A stretch of 64,000 nt of DNA. Source: Fodinibacter sp963833495 (lineage in GTDB: Bacteria; Actinomycetota; Actinomycetes; Actinomycetales; Dermatophilaceae). The stretch lies in NCBI GenBank assembly GCA_963833495.1, contig CAWHYJ010000011.1, forward strand, positions 62,001 through 126,000, in the 5' to 3' direction. The notes beneath the pieces are model-generated. The model had not been told where the DNA came from. It did not search any database and worked only from the letters and a program-made list of their open reading frames with translations. Below are positions 1 through 9,118 of this stretch, in pieces (the stretch's first letter is position 1; every line of letters begins with the position of its first letter). The position numbers and the translations under genes are program-made.

Positions 1-2114
1 ACGTTGACGGTGGGCAGGTCGGCGACCACTGCGTCCAGGCCGGTCCGGAGCGCGGCCCGGTCGGCGCCGGGCTTCGCGAGGACGTAGACGGTGCGGTCGG
101 TCGGTGGCACACCGATGGCGTCGAAGCCGTCGAGCGACATGGTGACGTCCGACTGCAGCACGCTGTCGGCGGTGTACGTCGCCACCACCGTCGCCGGGGT
201 CTCGTCACCGGCGTAGCCGATGGTGACCTTCGAGCCCACCGCCAGGCCGTTGTCCCGGGCGTAGGTGCTCGACAGGGCCACCGATGTCGGGCCGAGGTCG
301 GCGAGCGACCCGGTGACCACCTCCGGCCGGGCCACCTCGGTGATGGCCGCCGGGTCCACGGCCGTGGCGAAGTCGCGGTCACCGTCGACCTGCAGCACGG
401 CACCACGCACCTGTGCGACCTGCCCGACCCCGGGCACCTGGGTCACCTCGCGGGCCACCGAGCTCGAGAACGGTTGTCCCACGGGGTTGGTCACGACGTA
501 GTCGGCGATGATGTCCTCGGCCAGGGTCTTGTCGAGGCTGGCCTTGGCCGACGCCCCCAGCACGGCCATCATCGTCACCAGCGAGACGCCGATCATCAGC
601 GCCGAGGCGGTGGCCGCGGTGCGGCGCGGGTTGCGGCGCGTGTTCTGCTCGGCCATCAGCCCCACCGCACCGAAGCCGCGCCGGTAGACCCAGCCGAGCC
701 CGGCCAGCACCGGGCGGCCGAGCACCGGGCTGAGCAGTGCGGTGCCCACGAGCACCCCGAAGGCGCCGGCGCCCAGCACGTAGGTCGGCTCGGACCCCAC
801 GCCCAGGAGACCGGCGACCATGCCGACGATGCCCGCGGCGAGGAGCACGGCTCCGACGGTGAGGCGCCACCGCAGGCCGCTCTCGGCCAGGGCCACGTCG
901 TCGCGCATCGCCGCGACCGGCGGCACACTGCCGGCCCGCCGGGCGGGGAGGTAGGCCGCGGCGACCGTGACGAGCACCCCGACCACGAGGCTGACGACCA
1001 CCGTGCGCGGCTCGAGCACCAGCGGGTTGTCGCTGAGGTTCAGGCCGATCCTCCCGAACAGTGCCTTGATGCCGACGGCGAGCAGCACGCCGAGCCCGAG
1101 CCCCAGGGCCGAGCCCACGAAGCCGACCACGGCCGCCTCGATCAGCACCGACCGCGCCACCTGGCGGCGGCTGGCGCCGATGGCTCGCAACAGGGCGAGC
1201 TCGCGGCTGCGCTGCGCGACCAGGATCGAGAAGGTGTTGACGATGAGGAAGGCACCCACGGTCAGGGCGATGCCCGCGAAGACGAGCAGGAAGGTCGTGA
1301 CGAACGACAGCGCCTCGTCGATCCGGCTCGCCGCGCGCGCGGCGGTCGCGTCACCGGTGGCGGCCTGGGTGTCCTTGGGCAGCACCTTGGCCACGGCCGA
1401 GCGCAGCTGTTCCTGGCTGGTCCCCGGGGCCGCCGTCACCCACACCTGCGAGTAGACGTCCTTGCCCTGCATGAACAGCTCCTGGGCCTGGGCGGTGTCG
1501 AACATGACCACGCTGGAGCCGACCAACGTCGACCCACCGAACGCGGCGGTGCCGACGAGGCGGGCCGAGACACGCGGCTGCTCGGTGGCGGTCACCAGCG
1601 GCACCGACTCCCCGACGAGGTAGCCGGCCTTGGCGGCCGTCGTGCTGTCCATGACGATCTCGCCCTCGGCCGCCGGCCAGCGGCCGCGCTCGAGGGTCGC
1701 GACGGGCACCCCGTTGGCGGCCGGCCCGGCGGAGTAGTTCACCGCGATGCCGGGTGGGCCGGAGCCGCCGATCAGCTTGCCGTCCTTGCCGACGACGAAG
1801 GTGCCGAAGTTGGTGATCCGGCCGTCGGCCCGGGCCGCACCAGGGACGGCGGCGAGCTCCTTGACCAGGGAGGCGGGCACGGTTCGCGCCCCGGAGGTGC
1901 CCCCGCCGAAGCCGCCACCACTGTCGGCCGAGGTGCCGGGGCGCACGATGACGTCGCCGACCGCGCCGCTGGTGAGCCCCGTGAAGGCCTGGTCGAGGGT
2001 GTCGGTGAAGACGTAGGAGCCGGAGACGAAGGCCACCCCGAGCACGACGGCGAACGCGCTGAGCAGCAGGCGCAGCTTTCGGGCGAACAGGCTGCGCCAG
2101 GTGGCGCGGAGCAC
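1..2114 (-). CDS. ABC transporter permease, FtsX/MacB type (C-terminus cut by window edge)
   Basis: The frame opens with GTG two bases after the stop of the upstream ATPase gene and stays open for about 704 codons to the window edge. The protein starts with an arginine-rich stretch and a membrane segment (VLRATWRSLFARKLRLLLSA), then a long extracytoplasmic domain of about 230 residues. Three membrane segments with the FtsX core follow (VAQRSRELALLRAIGASRRQ), then a second membrane block and a second soluble domain. This duplicated layout is usual for actinobacterial permeases of about 830-850 residues, so the last helices should lie outside the window. It pairs with the adjacent LolD/MacB-type ATPase. 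Such systems are usually mechanotransmission exporters or act on cell-envelope substrates; the substrate cannot be read from the sequence. Confidence 0.9.
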   Translation of the reverse strand, partial: MLRATWRSLFARKLRLLLSAFAVVLGVAFVSGSYVFTDTLDQAFTGLTSGAVGDVIVRPGTSADSGGGFGGGTSGARTVPASLVKELAAVPGAARADGRITNFGTFVVGKDGKLIGGSGPPGIAVNYSAGPAANGVPVATLERGRWPAAEGEIVMDSTTAAKAGYLVGESVPLVTATEQPRVSARLVGTAAFGGSTLVGSSVVMFDTAQAQELFMQGKDVYSQVWVTAAPGTSQEQLRSAVAKVLPKDTQAATGDATAARAASRIDEALSFVTTFLLVFAGIALTVGAFLIVNTFSILVAQRSRELALLRAIGASRRQVARSVLIEAAVVGFVGSALGLGLGVLLAVGIKALFGRIGLNLSDNPLVLEPRTVVVSLVVGVLVTVAAAYLPARRAGSVPPVAAMRDDVALAESGLRWRLTVGAVLLAAGIVGMVAGLLGVGSEPTYVLGAGAFGVLVGTALLSPVLGRPVLAGLGWVYRRGFGAVGLMAEQNTRRNPRRTAATASALMIGVSLVTMMAVLGASAKASLDKTLAEDIIADYVVTNPVGQPFSSSVAREVTQVPGVGQVAQVRGAVLQVDGDRDFATAVDPAAITEVARPEVVTGSLADLGPTSVALSSTYARDNGLAVGSKVTIGYAGDETPATVVATYTADSVLQSDVTMSLDGFDAIGVPPTDRTVYVLAKPGADRAALRTGLDAVVADLPTVN

Positions 2115-2116
2115 GG

Positions 2117-2896
2117 TCAGCCCCCGACGACGAGGTGGTCGAGCGCCGCCATCCGCTCGAGCACGCGCTCGGGGGTCGGTGCGCGCAGCTCGTCGACGAC
2201 GTGGCCGTCGGCGAGGAAGACCACCCGGTCGGTCCAGCTGGCCGCGCCCGGGTCGTGGCTGACCATGACCACGGTCTGGCCGTGCGTGTCGACCACCCGC
2301 CGCAGGAAGCCGAGCACCTCGGCGCCCGACGTGGAGTCGAGGTTCCCGGTGGGTTCGTCGGCGAAGACGATGTCGGGTCGGCCCACGAGGGCCCGGGCAC
2401 ACGCGACGCGCTGCTGCTGCCCGCCGGACAGCTCGCTGGGGCGGTGGCCGAGCCGGTCGCGCAGCCCCACGGTGTCGACGACCTCGTCGAACCACGCGGG
2501 TTCGGGCCGGCGCCCGGCGATGGCCGAGGGCAGCAGGATGTTCTCCTGCGCGGTCAGGGTGGGCACCAGGTTGAAGGCCTGGAAGACGAACCCGATCCGG
2601 TCGCGGCGCAGCTCGGTGAGGTGCTTCTCCTTGAGGGTGGTCAGGTCGACGCCACCCACCCAGACGTGCCCGGTGGTCGCGTCGTCGAGCCCGGCGGCGC
2701 AGTGCATCAGGGTGGACTTGCCCGAGCCGGACTTGCCCATGATCGCGGTGAACTCACCGGCATACAGCTCGAGGGTGACGTCGTCGAGGGCGACCACCCG
2801 GGTCTCGCCGGCGCCGTAGATCTTGCTCAGGCCCTCGACCCGGGCGGCGGCCAGGCGCTCACCGAGCTGGCTGGCGGGCGCATTGGCGAGCGTCAT
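2117..2896 (-). CDS. ABC transporter ATP-binding protein, LolD/MacB family
   Basis: 259-residue nucleotide-binding subunit that drives the permease encoded immediately downstream. Walker A is GKSGSGKS (residues 54-61), the signature is LSGGQQQRVA, and Walker B is DIVFADEPTGNLD; the H-loop lies in VVMVSHDPGAA. EPTGNLDS is characteristic of the LolD/MacB/FtsE branch. The start is the ATG at 2896, preceded by GAAGGA five bases upstream. The stop is followed after two bases by the GTG of the permease, so the two are surely co-transcribed. No dedicated periplasmic or adaptor gene is nearby. Confidence 0.95.
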   Translation of the reverse strand: MTLANAPASQLGERLAAARVEGLSKIYGAGETRVVALDDVTLELYAGEFTAIMGKSGSGKSTLMHCAAGLDDATTGHVWVGGVDLTTLKEKHLTELRRDRIGFVFQAFNLVPTLTAQENILLPSAIAGRRPEPAWFDEVVDTVGLRDRLGHRPSELSGGQQQRVACARALVGRPDIVFADEPTGNLDSTSGAEVLGFLRRVVDTHGQTVVMVSHDPGAASWTDRVVFLADGHVVDELRAPTPERVLERMAALDHLVVGG

Positions 2897-3013
2897 GGGA
2901 GTCCTTCGGTGCGGGCCGGAGCGCGGCCGGGCGGCGAGTCGGCGCGCACCTGCCGCGCACCGTCTCCTGCCCCACCAACGCTAGGCGAGGGCTCCGGTGT
3001 TCCGCTGCGGGGG

Positions 3014-4735
3014 TCAACCCTGAACCGCCCCCGACCCGACCCGGAGCGTCGCGGGCAGCGGGTCGAGGCGCACGGCATACACCTGCCGCAGTCGGGGGTG
3101 CGCCTCGTCGCCCTCCACGACCCCCGTGACCCAGGCCAGCGAGAGGTCGTTGGGGCCCACGGTGACCAGCGCCATGTTGTTGTCGAACCAGGGTCCGTCG
3201 GTGACCGTCCACGGGTAGCGCGGGCTCGGCACGTCGGGCGACGTGCGCGCGATGAACCGCATCGGCCGCACCAGCGACTTGGCGAACAGCGACACGATCA
3301 TCCGCACGCCGCGCGGCATCGGGTTGCGGATCGGCGAGCACACCGCCTGCACCACGCGCGACTGCGCGCCCAGGCGCACGGGGTCGGTCACCTGCGCGAG
3401 GTAGGAGTTGTGCACGTCGCCGGAGAGGAAGGTGATCGTCTGCGGTGCCGGGCCGCGCTCGCCGCGAGCCACCTGCATGACCAGCTCGAACAGCTCGTCG
3501 AACCCCTCGTTGAAGGCAGCCCAGTGCTCGAGGTCGATGCTGCGCCGCATCTTCTCGGCCACCCTCGCGACCTTGCGGCCGTAGGCGCCCTGCGCCAGTG
3601 CCTCGTCCATCGCCTCGAAGTCGTGCAGCCCGGGGGGCAGCAGGAAGGGCAGCGAGGTGCCGATGAACAGGTGGTGCACGCCGCCGCGCAGCACGCCGTC
3701 GACCCAGCGCAGCTCGTCGGCGTCGAGCATCGAGCGCCCGTCGGGCCGCAGCTCGCGGGCTGCGCGCGAGTCGATGACGACCAGGGCGCTGTCGCCCATG
3801 GCGCGGGTGTAGCTCCACCGGTACGACGTCGGCTCGGCGTCGGCCCGGGCCGCCAGCGCGTCGACCTCGGCGGTGAGGTCGATCTCGTCGGTGGCTCCGG
3901 ACGCCTCGTGCTCGACGACCCGCCGCCACAGCTCCTCCTGGGCCAGCTCGGCCGGCGAGAGGTTGCCCAGGTGCTGGTGCACCCAGTAGGAGCCGAGCCC
4001 GGAGACGATGCGCTCCTGCCACCACGTCGTCGCGCGGATCTCGCGCTGCCAGGACCACGAGGTGTTCCAGTCGTCGCGGATGTCGTGGTCGTCGAAGATC
4101 ATCGCCGAGGGCACGGTCGACAGCACCCACCGGATCACCTCCTCGCTCCACGCGAGCCGGTAGAGCTCGGCGTACTCGACGAAGTCCTTGATCTCCAGGC
4201 CCGGCGGCTCGTCGAGGCTGCGCCGGGCGGCCATGAACTCCTCGAGCTCCGCGTGCGGGGTGGTGTCGGCGTAGACCTGGTCGCCGAGCAGCAGCAGCAC
4301 GTCGGGCCAGCGCACTTCGGGGTCGTCGCGCAGGGCCAGCGCGAGGGTGCGCAGGGCATCGACCCCGTGGGCCTTGTTGCCCGCCGTGTCGTGCGAGCCG
4401 GTCGTGCGGCAGGTGCCGAACGCGAAGTGCGGCAGCCGGTCGGGGTCGCGCGTGCGGATGCGGCTGGGCGGCATCCCGGGTCTTGGCCAGACCAGCTCGT
4501 CGTCGACACGCACCGAGTAGGTGTCGTCGCTGCCGGGGAGGAGGCCGTCGAGCACGACCAGCGCGTAGTGCGATCCGTGCACCGCCACGGTGGCGGCACT
4601 CCAGGTGCGACCGGCCCGCTCCACCGTGACCCGGGCGGTCGCCGCGGTGCGCACCCACACCGTGGCGGAGGTGTCGTCGACGTAGCGCAGCATCGGGCCG
4701 AGGACGAGCGGCTCGTCGATCGCGGTGATGGACAT
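3014..4735 (-). CDS. PhoD-like metallophosphatase (alkaline phosphatase D family)
   Basis: 573 residues. The family hydrolyses phosphomono- or phosphodiesters with a metal centre. Core motifs are visible: FGTCR, LLLLGDQVYADTT, IFDDHDIRDDWN and FLSGDVHNSYLA, which supply the Asp/Asn/His metal ligands. The N-terminal 90 residues look like the beta-sandwich that precedes the catalytic domain in many PhoD proteins. I see no Sec or Tat signal: the protein starts MSITAIDEPLVLGPMLRYVD. It may therefore act in the cytoplasm, unlike classical PhoD. The start ATG at 4735 has AGGA upstream. The open frame continues far upstream, but only because it reads antisense through the neighbouring genes. Confidence 0.88.
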   Translation of the reverse strand: MSITAIDEPLVLGPMLRYVDDTSATVWVRTAATARVTVERAGRTWSAATVAVHGSHYALVVLDGLLPGSDDTYSVRVDDELVWPRPGMPPSRIRTRDPDRLPHFAFGTCRTTGSHDTAGNKAHGVDALRTLALALRDDPEVRWPDVLLLLGDQVYADTTPHAELEEFMAARRSLDEPPGLEIKDFVEYAELYRLAWSEEVIRWVLSTVPSAMIFDDHDIRDDWNTSWSWQREIRATTWWQERIVSGLGSYWVHQHLGNLSPAELAQEELWRRVVEHEASGATDEIDLTAEVDALAARADAEPTSYRWSYTRAMGDSALVVIDSRAARELRPDGRSMLDADELRWVDGVLRGGVHHLFIGTSLPFLLPPGLHDFEAMDEALAQGAYGRKVARVAEKMRRSIDLEHWAAFNEGFDELFELVMQVARGERGPAPQTITFLSGDVHNSYLAQVTDPVRLGAQSRVVQAVCSPIRNPMPRGVRMIVSLFAKSLVRPMRFIARTSPDVPSPRYPWTVTDGPWFDNNMALVTVGPNDLSLAWVTGVVEGDEAHPRLRQVYAVRLDPLPATLRVGSGAVQG

Positions 4736-4821
4736 GGGATCATCCTGCCCTCCGCGCGGGACCGGTGGCCGTGAGGGAGCACCCGGAGCGCGGCGTGCGG
4801 CGCTGCTCCGGCAGCGGGCGC

Positions 4822-4827
4822 TACCGT
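4822..4827 (+). promoter_or_regulatory. Predicted -10 element of a leaderless gene
   Basis: TACCGT lies seven bases before the ATG at 4835 and there is no Shine-Dalgarno sequence. This spacing places transcription start at the start codon, so the mRNA is probably leaderless. Confidence 0.5.
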
Positions 4828-4834
4828 GGCGCGC

Positions 4835-5479
4835 ATGGCACCCGGCGACAGCGGCACCGACGGGTCGGACCAGCCGGCGGTCCGGGCGTGGCTGGCCCGG
4901 CTCGACACCGAGTCGGCGGTGCTGCCCGAGGACCGCCGCACCGAGCTGCGGTCGAGCATCGAGGACTACCTGGCCGACGTCGCCCGCGCCGCGGGGCCGG
5001 ACGGTGACCGGGCCGCCGAGCGCGCCCTGGCCGACCTCGGGTCGCCCGCGGCGCTGGTCGCCGAGGCGGGGGGCTACGCCGTCGCCCGGGCCGCGCCGTT
5101 CGGTCCGGAGGCCGAGGCGGACGCCGACACCCCGACCGGACCACCGTGGCTGGAGGTCGCGACCGTGGCCCTGCTCGCGGCATCCGTGGTGCTGGCGCTG
5201 GTGCCCGCGACCGAGGCACTCGCCCCGGTGCCGTGGTTCGTGGGCACCCTGCTGGTGCTGCTCTCCCGGCGGTGGAGCGTGGGCGACAAGGCCCTGGCGG
5301 TGCTCGCCTTCGGGGTGATGGGGGTGCCCTTCATCCTGCTCGGGCGCGACGAGCTGCCCACCTCGATGAGCCTGGTCGTGTCGGTGCTGCTCGTGGCGGG
5401 GTGGGTGGCGGCGGCCACCCGGCTGCTCGCACGCGCCCGGGCGCCGCGCGAGCCGGGCTTCGGCCTGCGGATGCGCTGA
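4835..5479 (+). CDS. HAAS-domain membrane protein
   Basis: 214 residues. The N-terminal 80 residues form a helical, acidic domain (WLARLDTESAVLPEDRRTEL, then ALADLGSPAALVAEAGGY) that resembles the HAAS or permease-prefix domain, typically linked to PadR regulators or permeases. Four hydrophobic segments follow: roughly VALLAASVVLALVP, WFVGTLLVLLS, ALAVLAFGVMGVPFILL and SLVVSVLLVAGWVAA. A GTG three codons upstream is possible, but the ATG at 4835 fits the -10 element exactly. No PadR gene is adjacent, so the partner is unknown. Function is not established. Confidence 0.75.
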   Translation: MAPGDSGTDGSDQPAVRAWLARLDTESAVLPEDRRTELRSSIEDYLADVARAAGPDGDRAAERALADLGSPAALVAEAGGYAVARAAPFGPEAEADADTPTGPPWLEVATVALLAASVVLALVPATEALAPVPWFVGTLLVLLSRRWSVGDKALAVLAFGVMGVPFILLGRDELPTSMSLVVSVLLVAGWVAAATRLLARARAPREPGFGLRMR

Positions 5480-5578
5480 CCGACGGCCCTGGTGGCGGAT
5501 GCCGCGAGGGCGCAGGTGGTTGCCCTGGCGACCACTTCCGCACTCGCCAGCAGGAAGAGGCAGAGGGGCGGATGCCGC

Positions 5579-5610
5579 GAGGGCGGCCTCCCTGTCGGGA
5601 GACCGCCCTC
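5579..5610 (-). terminator. Predicted terminator of groEL
   Basis: Fourteen-base arms (5579-5592 and 5597-5610, one mismatch) enclose a TGTC loop. It lies 38 bases beyond the groEL stop codon. There is no U-tract, as is common for actinobacterial terminators. Confidence 0.6.
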
Positions 5611-5648
5611 GTGTGGTCCAGCCGGGTGGCCGGGTCAGGAGCTGTCGC

Positions 5649-7280
<1,632 letters not shown>

Positions 7281-7397
7281 TCGGGTGGTTCCTCCCACGC
7301 GAAACGAAGGTGAGACCGGGCGGTGCCCGCGACGGACGAGCCGGATGCCGTCGGCTCATGTCGCCGGGACACTCGACCCTCACCGGACCGGTCAGGA

Positions 7398-7424
7398 TTG
7401 TCACTCTCACTGGGAGAGTGCTAA
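7398..7424 (-). promoter_or_regulatory. CIRCE operator (HrcA site) 1 of groEL
   Basis: On the minus strand this reads TTAGCACTC-N9-GAGTGACAA, against the CIRCE consensus TTAGCACTC-N9-GAGTGCTAA. The left arm is perfect and the right arm has two changes. It lies about 120 bases upstream of groEL. Confidence 0.9.
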
Positions 7425-7432
7425 CGCCATTA

Positions 7433-7459
7433 TTGGCACTCTCGGGTGGAGAGTGCAAA
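7433..7459 (-). promoter_or_regulatory. CIRCE operator (HrcA site) 2 of groEL
   Basis: On the minus strand this reads TTTGCACTC-N9-GAGTGCCAA, a close match to CIRCE with the same nine-base spacer. It is eight bases from the first copy. A TTGCAC -35-like element sits in its left arm, with AATAAT about 18 bases further on, so the promoter probably lies across both operators. Confidence 0.88.
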
Positions 7460-7509
7460 CGGCCGGGCGTGCGGTGGTCACCGGTTCGCGGCCCCGCGCG
7501 AGCGCCCGC

Positions 7510-8175
7510 TCAGCGAGCGGAGCCGGCGAGCGCGCCCACGGGCTCGACGACCACGGATGCCGGGTGCTCCGGCCCGCGCCCCCAGCCGGTGAGGCGCCGA
7601 GCGACCCGGTCGACCGCGACACCGAGCCCGAGCGCCAGGGCAATACCGAGCGCCGAGCCGAGCAGCGGGTTGCCGTCGAGCCACCGGCCGGCCAGGGCGC
7701 CGACGGCGACCGACCAGGTGGCCCAGGTGGCGGCGGCGAGGGCGGCCAGGGCGGCGAAGCGCCGCGGCGGGAAGCCGGTGGCGCCCGCGGTGAGGTTCAC
7801 GGCCACCCGGCCCAGCGGAACGTAGCGGGCGGTGAGCACGACGAGGGCGCCACGCCGCTCGAGGGTGGTGGTCGAGCGCTCCAGGAGACGCCGAGCGCGG
7901 GGCCGGGTGACCCGGTCGAGCCGCTGCGGGCCGTAGCGGCGGCCGACGACGAAGGTGAGCAGGTCACCGAGGAACGCCCCCACTGCCGCGGCGAGCCCGA
8001 GGAGCAGCAGGTGGGGGCCGTGCCCAGCGACGGCCACCGCGGCGAGCGCGACGACGACTCCCTCGCTCGGCACCGGGGGGAGCAGGGCGTCACCCACGGC
8101 GATCAGCAGCACCACGGCCAGCACCCACGGGGCCGCCGCCCCGGCCTCGAGCAGCGTCGTCAGGGCGTCGAGCAC
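7510..8175 (-). CDS. DedA/SNARE-associated-domain integral membrane protein
   Basis: 221 residues. The family (DedA/VTT) contains undecaprenyl-phosphate or lipid flippases and proteins needed for membrane homeostasis. Visible features are the re-entrant segment LLPPVPSEGVVVALAAVA, the FLGDLLTFVVGRRYG segment, and the arginine-containing ARYVPLGRVAVNLTAGATG motif, which matches the conserved family region. About five hydrophobic stretches are present. The frame can extend to 8325, but the GTG at 8175 has GAGAGG five bases upstream and begins just before the first helix. It is monocistronic; the region upstream holds the palindrome cluster. Confidence 0.88.
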   Translation of the reverse strand: MLDALTTLLEAGAAAPWVLAVVLLIAVGDALLPPVPSEGVVVALAAVAVAGHGPHLLLLGLAAAVGAFLGDLLTFVVGRRYGPQRLDRVTRPRARRLLERSTTTLERRGALVVLTARYVPLGRVAVNLTAGATGFPPRRFAALAALAAATWATWSVAVGALAGRWLDGNPLLGSALGIALALGLGVAVDRVARRLTGWGRGPEHPASVVVEPVGALAGSAR

Positions 8176-8323
8176 GGGGGCCTCTCGGGCAGGGCGGATG
8201 GGCGTGAAGGTGGACGGGTCGGCGACCGTGGCGGCGGCGCGCGACCCGTCCGCTCCACCAACGCCCGAGCAGCCCGCTGCGTGCCCGAGCCGCGGGAGCT
8301 CGCGCTCCCCCGATCCTGATGTC

Positions 8324-8480
8324 ACCTACCGCCTGGTAGGTCGAGTGATCGGTGCACTTGTCCAGTGGTAGGCGGCATCAGGTGACGTGGCAGCTGTCCC
8401 GCCGGCACACGGCATCCGGGCTTCGCCTGCACCTACCGCTTGGTAAGTCGCGTGATCCGCGCACCTACCAGGCGGTAGGT
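8324..8480. repeat. Cluster of three related 18-bp palindromes
   Basis: Between the DedA gene and the next gene lie 364 bases without a coding region. They contain ACCTACCGCCTGGTAGGT at 8324-8341, ACCTACCGCTTGGTAAGT at 8431-8448, and the exact reverse complement of the first at 8463-8480. Each copy is followed (in its own orientation) by a similar flank, GTCGAGTGATCGG or GTCGCGTGATCCG. The dyad ACCTACC-N4-GGTAGGT resembles a TetR-family operator. The spacing makes an operator array or a structured RNA the main options. Confidence 0.7.
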
Positions 8481-8539
8481 CACGTCGTGCCGGGTGCACT
8501 GGCCCGACGGGCCGCGAATGATCCGCATCATCCGGGGCC

Positions 8540-9004
8540 TCAGAGCTGGGGGGCGTGCCCCTCGAAGGTCGCCCGCATCGAGCCGTCGGCCTCGGAGTCG
8601 ACCGGGTCGTCGAGGTCGGCGACGAACACCGCTTGCGCCTCGCGGGCCGGGTTGCCCTCGAGCTCGGCCAGCACCTCGCGCCAGGCCGCGAGGTTGGGGT
8701 GGTCCACGGACGTGCAGGCCTCGGCGGGCGCGAGCGACTCCACGGCCGCCGCGAGCTCGGCCCGCGACAGCGGGAGCGTGGCGGTCGAGCCGTCGTGACC
8801 GAGCACGGTCGCCAGCACCACCGCGGGCAGGCCGTGCCGCCCCCCGGGGCCGTTGACGTGCGCGAACTCCCACTCCGGCGACGACGACGCAGGGCTGAGC
8901 GCCACGGCATACGCCACCGGCTGCCGCCACCCGTCGATGCGGGCGGCGAGGTGTTCGCGGATGGCGGCGAGCCCCTCAGGGGTGCTCCAGTCGAGGTCGG
9001 TCAT
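8540..9004 (-). CDS. Conserved hypothetical protein
   Basis: 154 residues, acidic, no signal peptide or membrane segment. It begins MTDLDWSTPEGLAAIREHLA, and the C-terminal half is rich in Asp and Glu (VADLDDPVDSEADGSM). I recognise no domain. The start ATG at 9004 has AGGA nine bases upstream. It is transcribed away from the phosphate-transport operon, and its upstream region is shared with the PHO box. Phosphate control is therefore possible but not shown. Confidence 0.7.
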   Translation of the reverse strand: MTDLDWSTPEGLAAIREHLAARIDGWRQPVAYAVALSPASSSPEWEFAHVNGPGGRHGLPAVVLATVLGHDGSTATLPLSRAELAAAVESLAPAEACTSVDHPNLAAWREVLAELEGNPAREAQAVFVADLDDPVDSEADGSMRATFEGHAPQL

Positions 9005-9049
9005 CGCCGCATCCTGACAGGGTGATGAGAGCCGTCCTCGCCCGCGACA

Positions 9050-9071
9050 GGTGAACAGCGGGTGAACAGAG
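9050..9071 (+). promoter_or_regulatory. Predicted PHO box (PhoP operator)
   Basis: Two adjacent 11-base direct repeats, GGTGAACAGCG (9050-9060) and GGTGAACAGAG (9061-9071), sit 48 bases upstream of the pit start. Their complement contains GTTCACC, the core of the Streptomyces PhoP direct-repeat unit. A weaker third unit (TTGGTGAAGTC) follows at about 9080. Confidence 0.75.
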
Positions 9072-9118
9072 CCTCTCGCCTTGGTGAAGTCGAGTCGACA
9101 GCCCCACACTGGTGAATC

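Noticed and set aside
474..2819. 781-residue open frame on the plus strand across the ABC permease and ATPase genes
   Set aside because: It is rich in His, Gly, Arg and Gln with no domain and lies antisense to two genes with clear motifs. Long antisense frames are expected at this GC content.
2135..4774. 879-residue plus-strand open frame opposite the PhoD-like gene
   Set aside because: It is antisense to the ATPase and phosphatase genes, has low-complexity composition, and shows no recognisable motif.
8324..8480. CRISPR array
   Set aside because: Repeats are palindromic, only three, in both orientations and unequally spaced (89 and 14 bases between copies), and no cas genes are present.
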